Shown piece after piece: positions 10,416-19,968 of a stretch of 38,008 nucleotides of DNA. How positions within the stretch are numbered: the first letter of the stretch is position 1; each line of letters opens with the position of its first letter. A program made the position numbers and the translations under genes. Location of the stretch: assembly GCA_022925895.1 (NCBI GenBank), contig JAKSYS010000610.1:1-38008 (forward strand), written 5' to 3'. Below the pieces are notes generated by a model. The model saw nothing but the letters and a program-made list of their open reading frames with translations, made no database searches and was not told where the DNA came from. Source of the DNA: Fragilaria crotonensis (taxonomy: Eukaryota; Bacillariophyta; Fragilariophyceae; Fragilariales; Fragilariaceae).

Positions 10416-11822
10416 ATGCTTTCTGGATTTGACAACGGCAATACTACCGATTGCGCAGCATGCTTTGATAGGGATGATGGCAATGGTGCCTTTTCTCCCA
10501 ACAGCAGTACAAACCAAGCACAAAGGACGAAGGGGAACGATGACAGTGACGAGGACGAAGACGAGGCTATTGATTGGATGGCTAAGAATGTTATGGACTT
10601 TATTCTTCTCCGTGACAAAGGAGACAATAGACGAGGGCAAGGAGACAATGTTCCGCCCCCCACCAAGAAGAGGCGCCAGCCTAAAAAACAGCGTGCAATA
10701 TGGGTCGACGATGATGGATCTGTTCGTCGCATCTCACCGAGACAGACAGTTTGGTATTCCGTTTACATTCTTAAACCCGACCTGGAGGATCCGAAATTCC
10801 ACAAGCTTTTTTGCTGACGCTTCCGACTGCCGCATGCTCAGTTTCTAGAACTGGGTGAACGGCTTGTGGCACACGAGCTCTTTGCTAGATGGCATTCAGG
10901 AAAAGTGAACCCCTGTGCTGAAGCAGGTTTCACAGGCGCCATTGGAAGTACTCATGCCACGCACATTTTACTCGAGCGCGTTGCGTATCGTCTGCGCCAA
11001 ACTCATATTGGGTTCAAAATGACGCGCACGGCGAGGGCTTATAACATAACAGTCAATCACCGGCGACAGATTTAGGCTACGACCACTGGACATCTAGCGC
11101 GCTGGAATGACAAAACACTAGCACTCTTTGATTGCTTCATGACTGATCTCAAGAATGGTCAGATCATGGATGACATGTTTTTGACTTATATGAAAGGGGA
11201 GGAGCCGATGGCAAGGCTATTGTAAAGCGATGCTACCAGGGTGCTTGGTTACTTGTGGATAACGGTTATTTGGCTTGGCCAACAACCGTGCCTTCAATCA
11301 AAACCACCAGCAGTAGAGTTGAGATTAGATTTTTGTCATGGCTTGAATCGATGAGGAAAGATGTTGAATGCACATTCTCCACGCCTTGCAGGCGTGGAGA
11401 ATGCCGATAAGAAATTCCTAACGAGTTGTGCTTTGCACAATTGGCTCTTGGATGTTGACGGATTGTCTGCTGAGCCTTGGGATGGTGGGGTTGCGACAAG
11501 CACCACTGCTGGTGGTCAGAATGATGACGTGCCGGGTGGTTGGGATGGTGAGATGGGACAATATGATGAGGAGGATTATGGTGTTTTCCCTTCAGCTATT
11601 AGAAACCTGAACAACCCAGTTGCAATGAGGTCTTACGATCTTTCGGGAATGGGTCCTGGGAGCGATGCCATACTGACCGACGATGAAGAACTTGGAAATT
11701 ATGCGGAAGAGAGTGCTGCGGTGGGCAATGACAACATTAGTAGTTGTTCTGATCATGGTGTCGACAACCAAGTCGAATTGGTCCGCAAACTATCGCTCGC
11801 TGAGTTCCGAAAGCGATTGTAG
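10416..11822 (+). pseudogene. Harbinger (DDE_Tnp_4-type) transposase, inactivated
   Basis: The likely start is the ATG at 10416, followed by an acidic N-terminus (DDSDEDEDEAIDW) and a basic stretch. FRLPHAQFLELGERLV and GAIGSTHATHILLERV follow, then KMTRTARAYNITVNHRRQI, LVDNGYLAWPTTVP, MRKDVECTF and FLTSCALHNWLLDVDGL. All of these are typical of Harbinger transposases. The first catalytic Asp, expected in GST-D-ATH, is His (10953-10955). The second Asp (11258-11260) and the Glu (11366-11368) remain. In-frame stops occur at 10815 (after FC) and after HRRQI near 11072. A frameshift lies near 11205. About 100 residues are missing before GAIGST, and about 17 after VECTF, where a hairpin sits. The tail to 11822 is acidic. 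Confidence 0.8.
11373..11403 (+). repeat. Perfect hairpin inside the transposase gene
   Basis: The arms CATTCTCCACGCC and GGCGTGGAGAATG are 13 bp, perfectly complementary, and separated by TTGCA. The right arm encodes the native GVENAD segment. The left arm replaces the conserved region expected after VECTF. Confidence 0.9.
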
Positions 11823-12114
11823 TACACTTTGATATAGCGTATCATCGCGGGGAGGTTAAATGGCCAACAAGGAAAGGAAGGAAACAACAGTAAGAGCACT
11901 ATTTCTATAAATGTATCTATGTATGTCAATCTCATCGCAAAATACTAGGATTCGGTGAGTGCTGTTATGAACGAGCTCGTTTCTGTACTCCTACTTCTCT
12001 GCTGTTAGCTAGAACCCCCGAACCCCGAGCGAGTGGTACAAAGTCGTTGGTACCGGTACGCGTAGGATGACACACATCGAATATATGAATACCTATTTTT
12101 CACATACTAGCTAC

Positions 12115-13894
12115 TCATTTACTTTCGTCATCCTCCCCTGTTGGTGAATTGTCAAACAAAAGGGGAGAAACGTCCTCCCTCAATCTATCAACAGGGGAGG
12201 AGGTCATTGTCCAACCATGAACGGGAGGATTCTTCTTCCTGTTTTTGTTCAACGAGATCGGTATCAAACCAGAATGATTCGCATTCCTCTTCGTGCTCGA
12301 CGACGAGACCGCGGATGATGAAGAATTGACTGTACTATCTCTCTCTTGTGTCACAGCAATGACCTCACAATTGTCGACCTCTGTAGCAGCCTTGCCAAGT
12401 ACAGTCGCAATTGTGAGATCAATGAAGATTCTCGAATTCCTTCCGACCACTTTCGCGTCGTTCTCAGCGTCGTCCTTCAAGATTGCTTCCTCCGCATTCA
12501 AGCATTCTGTCACGACACTTGCGAGCGCGGCATTCATGACCCGGAGTTGTCCCAAGAGCTCACTACGATCCGGGGCTTCAGGTGGTGTCAATCATATACT
12601 TCAGCTGATCAAGCTTCAGTCTTTGTGCTGCAACCTTCTTCTGACAAAACGAAATCGCTCGATCGTATGCTCGATTCTTCTGACGTTGTTCCATGAGCAA
12701 TCTCTGCAACCATGATTTTTTGTTGGAGAGACACTGCTGGTGCTTTTGAAGGACTAGTTGCAACGCCATTTTTCTTGTAAGTTTTGGAAACGAGCTTTTC
12801 CTTTCGCATAGCAGCTCGTCCGTTTGTGGTATCACCATGTGTCGCTGATGGCAGCGTTGGCATCATTATCTCTGACCTGTAGGGCAACAGGCACGGAGTA
12901 ACAATAGGACCAAGCAAAACAAAGGAAATGAAGCCTGGAAAAGTCCAGTCTGCTGGCATCTTGTCGCTTTCCTGATCATCATCATCATCAATCTTGAGTT
13001 GATGAACAGGACACGAATTGCCAATCTGACGTCCGTCATTCAAAGTTGTGCTATTACTAGGATGATTGCAGCTTTTAAAAAGCTTCCTCCTGTTGTCACG
13101 GAGGCACCATCCTCATCAGCAGCAGCTCTGGCAAGTGCTTCACCGGCGTCGATTGACCTGGTGGTTGACTTCATTGCAAGCACGCTTCCAATCGAATCAA
13201 CATGAGCTGCCGTCAGAGCTGGTGGAAGCGCAGGACCTTTGCCTTTTTGCACATTCACTTTCTTTCCTTTAGAAGCAGCATCGGCGCCTCGGGTCAAAAC
13301 AAACATTTTTTTCCTGACAAACATATAATAGTCATTCAATGTCATGCCTGAGGGGAGATTTCCAGTTCTAACGTATGGCTTGTAGGGGCTCCAGTCATGA
13401 GTCACGACCGAGAGGGCCTTCTTACAATTTTTGATGTGTTCCTGGGCGCAAGTGACCATTGCTTTGGCATTGATCACGTTGCTACAACCAAGCGTGCTTG
13501 AATGTAGTAGAGCAAGATTGATGTCTCGCGGATGATCACTGACTCTGATCTTCGTATTCGGCATCGAATGAAGATGAGGCTTCAATATGAATGTGCCCGC
13601 TTTGCAATTCTTGGCAGCGCCTTGAGGATCTGTTTGTATCTTCTCTTCAACATCAAAGAGATGTGCAAAGATACCAGTTCCTTCAACTAGTTGTGCGCAG
13701 AGACCAACGGAGTCTTCATCATTGGGATTTCCAAAGTACTCTTTAGCCACCACTTCTTGCTGGGCTAATTGACTCATTGCGGTTCCATTACGGAAGCAGG
13801 TCGTTTGGAACGCAAGAAAGCTAGCGAAACCCTGTCGCTCCTTGTGGAGCCCAGCCCCTCCCACGAACGTTTCTGATGTGGAAGAAGGAGGCAT
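12115..13894 (-). pseudogene. Harbinger-associated second protein, frameshifted
   Basis: It reads leftward from the ATG at 13892-13894 (MPPSSTSETF). The first 284 codons form a moderately conserved-looking domain with no family I recognise. After a shift near 13045, the frame continues through an Asp run (KIDDDDDQESDK) and the basic NGRAAMRKEKLVSKTYKK. A second shift near 12780 opens a heptad-like, coiled-coil-prone helix (KKSWLQRLLMEQRQKNRAYD). A third near 12585 leads to a Ser-rich C-terminus ending at 12115. Harbinger elements usually encode a MYB/SANT-type DNA-binding partner of the transposase. The position and opposite orientation fit that role, but no clear MYB motif is visible. It converges on the transposase, with 292 bp between the stops. 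Confidence 0.5.
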
Positions 13895-14153
13895 AGTACG
13901 ACGAAGAATGACGATAGTGGCGCGAAAGTTTGTTTCCGATCAATTCTCTGTTGACAGATACTCCAATAAACTCAAGCAGAACAAGCTTCAACTGAAATGA
14001 GCAACTGTGTTGATGAATTAGATTCTAGATTCCTAGTTTTGACTAATGCGATTAATCACTTTTGATACTTGACTTGTTCGAATACCGCTTTTGACTATAA
14101 GGCGGCTATTGGCGAAACTGCGCGGCAAAATTGATTTTGATTTTGGTAAAAAG

Positions 14154-14177
14154 TGATTTGACTATAAAGGGCGGGCC
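14154..14177 (-). repeat. Right terminal inverted repeat of Harbinger element
   Basis: Its reverse complement begins GGCCCGCCCTTTATAGTC. The word TTTGACTATAA occurs twice nearby (about 14090 and 14156), suggesting subterminal transposase-binding repeats. Confidence 0.7.
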
Positions 14178-14284
14178 TGAGACATGAGCCAAAGCTCCGG
14201 AACCCACAGACCTTCCAGATGCAGTTGCAGAACGATTATGCCGTTGAAGGTGACGTATCGGTGGATACGTTCCGCCATATGCCG

Positions 14285-15205
14285 ACCCCGCAAATGACGG
14301 TTTGAAACTTGAACGAAGAAAGCTAAATAAATTTACAGTACATAGTTCTGATTGAGATAAGACTTGATTCGCATTTCCATGCATCTCAAGTCTTAAGCGC
14401 TGACATCTCCGCGCTTGATAGTTTTTACCCATATCTTAGTACGTAATCTACGAACAGAAATAGTGCGATCGATTGTTCCATTAAGTCCTACGCCCCTTCC
14501 TATGTACGGGGTGTACCTGGTATCCCCGTACAACTCAGAACGGCACGCTGCATGCATGCTCACGTGCAATATGTAGAACGACTCCCCAACCATCAAATGA
14601 CGATTTGAAACTTGAGCGAAGACAGCTATATTTCTGGTTTGCGGGAAATGCTGCCAAATCGGCGGAGCAACGGAGTACATGTCGGTACAGTTTCAAAACT
14701 TCGTGGCGGTCCCCACGTGCGTCATTCAACAAAGTTACGCGGGTGTGAAAAAGAACCATGTTGAAGGAGCTTAGCCCTGGAGGATAAAAGAATTCCGACC
14801 ATAAATCTCAACGTATGGTGCTTTCAGCTCAGTGTCTGCGGACAAAATACCGTGACTGCATGAGCGAACAATGTACTTCGATGTATGGCGCAGCTAACGC
14901 TCGCCAGTGTCGGAATGCACAATCCGGTGATGGATGAGTACCGGTCCATGCTGAAAATGGAAATTACATATCTTATGAATGTATATATATGCTGAGATAT
15001 GACTTGATCGCAGTTCCATGCATCTCAAATCTTAATGAGCGATGACAACTCGCTTGATCATTGTTACTGATATCTTAGTAAATAATCTACTACATTAAGA
15101 AATAGTGCGCTCAATTGCTCCTTTACGTTCCTACATTTCTACTGGGAGTACTTGTTATCCCTATACTATTCTGAACGACATACATGCTCCGTGCGTATAA
15201 AAATA
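14285..15205 (+). repeat. Diverged dispersed direct repeats in intergenic DNA
   Basis: Two different units each occur twice. A ~40-bp unit around TTTGAAACTTGA is at about 14290-14330 and 14594-14634. A longer ~215-bp unit is at about 14350-14574 and 14990-15205. It shares the words TTCCATGCATCTCAA, ATATCTTAGTA and GAAATAGTGCG, in the same order, with many substitutions. No coding sequence is recognised from 14178 to 15431. Confidence 0.65.
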
Positions 15206-15431
15206 ACCACACACGTATATCAACCGGCCTCTCAACGGTACGTACAACGGGCTTGCAGACGTAGGATCCATAAGTCGTCAACATGAGTCTTTCTAAGTAT
15301 TGCGAGATATGTTGTATGGTTAATTATCACTCCGGCGAACGGTCTGACACTTCGGCTCTCTCACTTTCCCTTGGATCACCTCACTTCACGTACTCCTCCA
15401 AATCACGCTGAATATCGAAAGTAAAAGTAAA

Positions 15432-17581
15432 ATGGTGTCCGACGTAAGCGACATGACTAACTCCCAGCGCCGTCGTAATTTGCTCCAGGAACTTTCTCGC
15501 ATGGACGTCGACGATGAATTACTGACGGATGTCCTAACCAAGGTACGAGAACGAAATGCCCGCACCAACCTGTCGCTAACGCCTCAACCCAACGGACCAC
15601 GTCGAGTTGGGTGGTACCAGGACGAACAGGCATACCCCGGTACAGGCCCAACCAAGAGACACTCGGACCACCATCTCCGATCTTTCGAAATGCTTGACAT
15701 GGAAGCGAAACGCAGGCATAGGCACCTTCTTCGCAACGGAGGCACCATTGAGGATAATGCTCATGGACGCACCGCAGTATTCCCGGAACAACGTGACTCA
15801 GAGTCAATCGTGGGACGCACCGCAGCTTACCCGGAACAACGAGACTCGGGGTTGATTGTATCAAGTCATTCACCTCATTCAAGCCGCAGGACAAGGAACG
15901 ATCAAGTTTCAGCGACGCCCAGCGTGAGATCAATCCCGAATGCCAACATCAAGACTTCACGGGGAGAAATGCGCAGCTCATCTCTCGAGGATTATAGTAT
16001 CGCATGGGCGAGGCCTGAAGTTTCGCTTTCTGGCGGATCACGAAGCGATGCGTCGTCCCTCCCAAGAGCTGCCTCGCGAGCACCTTCCGCAAGCACCGCA
16101 GACAACAAGGGAGTTTCCAAGCCGTCTGATTTTCAATCGACGTTGACGTTGAGACCCACGACTAGGAACGAGGGACAATTACGCTCAGCGTATGCCACGA
16201 AGCAAGGTGGCTCGAACGCTACGAGTTCTCTTTATTCCAGTAGCACTGCACGCAACGCGCAACTTTCCAAGCCCGATGTCAATCAATCGACATTGAATCC
16301 CAAGGCGAATAAGAAGGGACACGAACCCGCAGGGCGTGCCAATGTTCCTCTTCATTCCAAAGGCACCACAAGCCACAAGCAAGTTTCCAAGCCTGCTGCA
16401 AATCATACAAAATTGAAACCCAAGATCATGAACGCGGGACACGTATGCGTCGGGTGTGTCGCAAAGCAAGGTGGCCCAAGCGCAGGTGGAATCGATGTTT
16501 ATCTTGATTCTCAAAACACCACTCGCAACAGGGTGTTCGGTGTTCGTAAGATTTTTCAACGCAAGCAAAAAGACAGTCAGCAACACCATACATGCGCAGG
16601 GTGTGCAACGAAACAGGACGGCCCATGCGAAACAGGATCGAATTCTTCGCCTCACTCACCAAGCACCGGAAGCAGCAAACGATCACACAAGTCACGTGAC
16701 ACGCCCTCAACATCGCAAGCCATCCAGAAGGAGGGCATCACACTAAATGCCCCTGCAGAGTCTCCTCCCGTCAGATCCAGTCATGCATATTTCGCACAAC
16801 GTGGCTCGAAGACAACTGTATCGACTGCATCTCTCCTTTCAAAAGACAGTGAGAGAAGCAAACATTCATACAAGTCGCGTGGTATGTACGTCACTCGAAA
16901 GAACCCTGAAAAGCACACTTCTGTTGCTGAGTTGAGAGAAGCTTTCTCAAAGCAGAGCATTGCATCGCTAGCTCCAACCAAAAACGGCAGTAAGGGCCGT
17001 GATGCCAACAGAAGCGGTGTGTCTGGACACAGAGAGGCAGCCACGACTTCATCGCCGCGTGACTTGGCTCTATCTCTGTATGAGAACCTACCTAGCAGAC
17101 ATCTCGAGACGACCACAGATTCTCTATCCAAGCTGTCCTCACCTAGTGGATCAACGGCTCCAACAAGGTATTCAATCCTTGCCAGCGACCGTTTGAATCC
17201 CGTCTACCATGGTGAAAGGTACAATTCCCTGGATAGAGACGGTGATGACTTGGGTGGAGGTGACTTGTGTGGAGGTGAGTCGAATGGATGTGACTCCAGT
17301 GTGGATTCGGGATCCTACACCCAGTGAAGTGGGAAAGGTTGTTGCTGCCATGCGTTCCACGGCGAGAGAAATTCTTTCAACCGATGGTAAAGACGTAAGG
17401 ATGGGAAAGGTTGCTGTCAAGGGGGAGTACCGATTGGAAGATTTCGTCCGTAGATGCCTTTATTGAGCGTGTATGCGACAAGCTCGACGAGTTTGACGAA
17501 TCTCTTCCTACTTGCGATGGAAGTAAGAAAGCTCCCCAAAAGCGCTGGTTGCCCAAACTTCACCTTAGTGTGAAGTGGTAG
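15432..17581 (+). CDS. Hypothetical serine/threonine-rich protein with Cys-containing repeats
   Basis: A 631-codon frame runs from the ATG at 15432 to 17327 without interruption, in contrast to the surrounding elements. It is the only good host-gene candidate. The N-terminus (to residue ~50) looks helical and charged. The rest is low-complexity Ser/Thr/Asn/Arg-rich with internal duplications: a 48-bp tandem pair at 15765-15860, and three (V/L)SKP units at about 16113, 16263 and 16383. Two Cys motifs, HVCVGCVAKQGGP and HTCAGCATKQDGP, follow. No domain is recognised. The 3' end may extend to 17579-17581. A GTGAGT donor at 17275 and a TAG acceptor at 17451-17453 (179-bp intron) join in phase to DAFIERVCDKLDEF and end in LHLSVKW, giving 656 residues. 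The intron itself is open in another frame, so the exon structure is uncertain. Confidence 0.6.
15765..15860 (+). repeat. 48-bp in-frame tandem duplication
   Basis: Two adjacent copies of a 48-bp unit beginning GGACGCACCGCAG start at 15765 and 15813. They encode GRTAVFPEQRDSESIV and GRTAAYPEQRDSGLIV. Confidence 0.9.
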
Positions 17582-19308
17582 CAAGAATACAGGGACCGCC
17601 GCCAGAGTGTCCCCTTTTGCAGTCCTATGCGTATACCCTACTCGCCAGTTAGTCAATTGAAAAGGATGGAGATGCGAGATTCATCAATTCGTACTGCCGT
17701 ACTCCGAGTACGAGTGTATGTTCATACTCTCGATTCTGGACTCTGGAGTGCTGTACTGTACTACAGTTCACGTTTTCTTCCTCTGTGGTATTGTAATGTT
17801 GTCATATGGGAACAATTATCATTCATACATTTCAACGCTCATGCTTGCTGCTATGGAAAGTTGCCCCTATGTACGATGTATAGTTCGTACGGGCGGAAAT
17901 TCTCGAATAATGAATTACATCTGAATATCCCATATCTTATATCCAACGGCAACTCCGGACTTCTGTACGCATATGTACCTGGTACGTATGCTTATATTCA
18001 TATGAATATGCATACTACTACCACTAAGATAACTACAGTACCGGTTTTACTCCAGACTCCAGTGCGTACTGTACAGTAAAAGATTTAGTACTGGGTCTCT
18101 ATTAGTACGGATAATTCCTGGTGCTATCATAGTACTCGGGGTACCAGGTACAAGTACTGAACATTGTGATACCAGGTCTGATATGATACGGTAGTAGGGA
18201 ATGGTACGGTTGCCGTTGGCGAGGGGGTAGGAGGATCGACGTATGGTATGATAACACAGAGAACAACAGACACACATGTAAGATCATAATTCGGAGGAGC
18301 TCAGGCACGCATGTTGTTTTCTCTACCGGGAGAACTGGAGGTTTATACTCCGATCACGACATTTCCAACGCTGCATCCAAACCGACCTCCCAACGGCCGA
18401 CGCATCTTTTTCGTAGACGAGGGAAGCACACACACAGCCGCACACCGCACACTGCACTTGTGCTACATTGCAGGCACAACAAGAAGACGGAGAAAGCAAG
18501 GACAAACATACACACAAGTCCAGCGTAGGGCGTAGGATCCCGTTTGCAGAAAGCACGACATTTTTGTATAATGTACTCCGTACTTGGATTACGAACCAGA
18601 TAAATTATGTCATACAAGTACGACTGACGACACAAAAACGATGACGTGGTGCTACTGGTAGCTACTGTACTGTTTGGCTGGTTTCATTTGAGAGGTCCGG
18701 GCTACTGTAATTGACAGTGTGAAAGTCCTTAACCTTACGAAGATATAGTTTTTCTGCAACGTTATTTACACTGTATGTAAAGATAGATGTCAGGGTAAAC
18801 TTGTTTTACAAACAAAAACAAAATGAAGATTCCTACTGTAGGAGTCTTTTATGACTTTAAAGTAAGATTCCATCCAAATACCGGTAGCCGGATCGGAGGA
18901 TCGTGATTTAGAAGCCCTTTCGTTTTGGCGCCGATTTGACCTTGCATCAAATCACTCATCGATTTCAACCATGTCGACTCGACGATGGACGTCATTTCGG
19001 GAGGACCATCGTTGTCTCGTTCATTTACATTATCTAGTACTGTAGTAGCTTGTAATGAATACAATACTCTTGTAACTACTCATTGTCTACTGCAGCAGAA
19101 TAGTAGTACTACGAATACACATGTTGTCGTTTCAAAAGTAGATGTACACTAGCACACTACCTGTAGCTACTCTCAATCAACATTTCCCTTTATTTCATGT
19201 TTTGTTGCCACGCTGAGTTGTTTGAAAGAAGCAAACATTGCAGTTTGAAGCCAGAGCTGCGCTTCTGTAAATTGAAGGCGCGGTCCATCCTTGACAATGG
19301 TTACGGTG
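17582..19308. other. Gene-free interval rich in GTAC words
   Basis: No gene is supported on either strand; open frames here are short and lack family signatures. The DNA between about 17690 and 18200 is unusually rich in GTAC, TACG and similar self-complementary words. It includes a 16-bp perfect palindrome at 17994-18009. A 15-mer GATCATAATTCGGAG at 18282-18296 also occurs at 8073-8087. Confidence 0.4.
17994..18009. repeat. 16-bp perfect palindrome
   Basis: ATATTCATATGAATAT is its own reverse complement. No function is assigned. Confidence 0.85.
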
Positions 19309-19486
19309 ATATAACAAGTGGCCATCCCCCAGGAGGTAGGCCCATCGTAGATTGTCTGACATGGTCGTTCCGTTCGTATCGTGTCCGGATGATTGTTGTG
19401 AGGTTGTGAATGATTCTTTGCCTGGGAGGCTACGTCCCCGATCCACGGGTGACGGACAGTTATCTTGCATATCGTCTCACGTTACA
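19309..19486 (-). pseudogene. Fragment of Ty3/gypsy gag N-terminus
   Basis: This 178-bp stretch matches 37252-37432 with about seven substitutions and one in-frame 3-bp indel, roughly 96% identity by eye. It includes the gag ATG (19468-19470), the first ~54 codons (MQDNCPSPVDRGRS, then TSQQSSGHDTNGTT) and 16 bp upstream. The match ends abruptly on both sides. It is in the same orientation as the full element 18 kb away. A separate, largely deleted copy or a template-switched fragment is likely. Confidence 0.8.
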
Positions 19487-19929
19487 TCCCCTCTTCTCGT
19501 TGTCGTCGGTGGCCTGTTTCTGGATCTTTCAGGCATAGCTCCTTGACATTGAAAATAGGTTCCGTTTCGTTTTCGCATTCTGTTCGTGCCTATGATGTCC
19601 CTTGTCGTAACTTTCCTCTGGTCCGCGCCGGGTGCGAAAACTCACCGCAGCCGTTCCACGGCACCCAGGCCACTCCAGTGATGCCGTCTACAAAGTCTCG
19701 CCCCTGGGATTGCTTTGTGACCCAACTTACTGCTCTTCAACCTGTTGGCATTTGGGGACTTCTGGGACTGGACTGGTTATGGGGTCATTGCCAGCCGCCG
19801 CGTCTCTTGTTTCCATATATAAAAACTAATTATAGGGTTATCACCGTCTATGCCCGGTAGAACATAGTGCGTACCCCGATCCAGCGGTTATCCGCGAGAT
19901 CTATGTATTGCAACTCCCCATTCCCGTGA
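19487..19929. other. Interval containing the LINE 3' region
   Basis: No gene is recognised. The part adjoining 19930 is the 3' untranslated region of the minus-strand LINE. Its end could not be located, because no poly(A) or simple repeat tail is obvious. A TATATAAAAAC word lies near 19818 on the plus strand. Confidence 0.4.
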
Positions 19930-19944
19930 TTATGGTTTCCTTGC

Positions 19945-19968
19945 GAAAAATGATGTGATCGTTGTCTG
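19945..19968 (-). other. PIP-box-like motif at the ORF2 C-terminus
   Basis: The codons for QTTITSFF fit the PCNA-interacting consensus Q-x-x-(I/L/M)-x-x-(F/Y)-(F/Y) exactly. They sit four residues from the end of ORF2, the usual exposed position for such peptides. Confidence 0.55.

Larger units (their letters stand above)
10061..14177. mobile_element. PIF/Harbinger DNA transposon, inactive
   Basis: This 4117-bp element has imperfect terminal inverted repeats starting GGCCCTCCCTTAT (left) and GGCCCGCCCTTTAT (right, reverse complement). It is flanked by TAA at 10058-10060 and TGA at 14178-14180. PIF/Harbinger elements normally make 3-bp TWA duplications, so this looks like a TAA duplication with one mutation. 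Inside are a transposase gene on the plus strand and a convergent accessory gene on the minus strand, the usual two-gene content of the superfamily. Confidence 0.75.

Noticed and set aside
15457-17131. Minus-strand frames opposite the hypothetical gene
   Set aside because: Several are shorter, have no motifs, and are explained by the low-complexity plus-strand gene.
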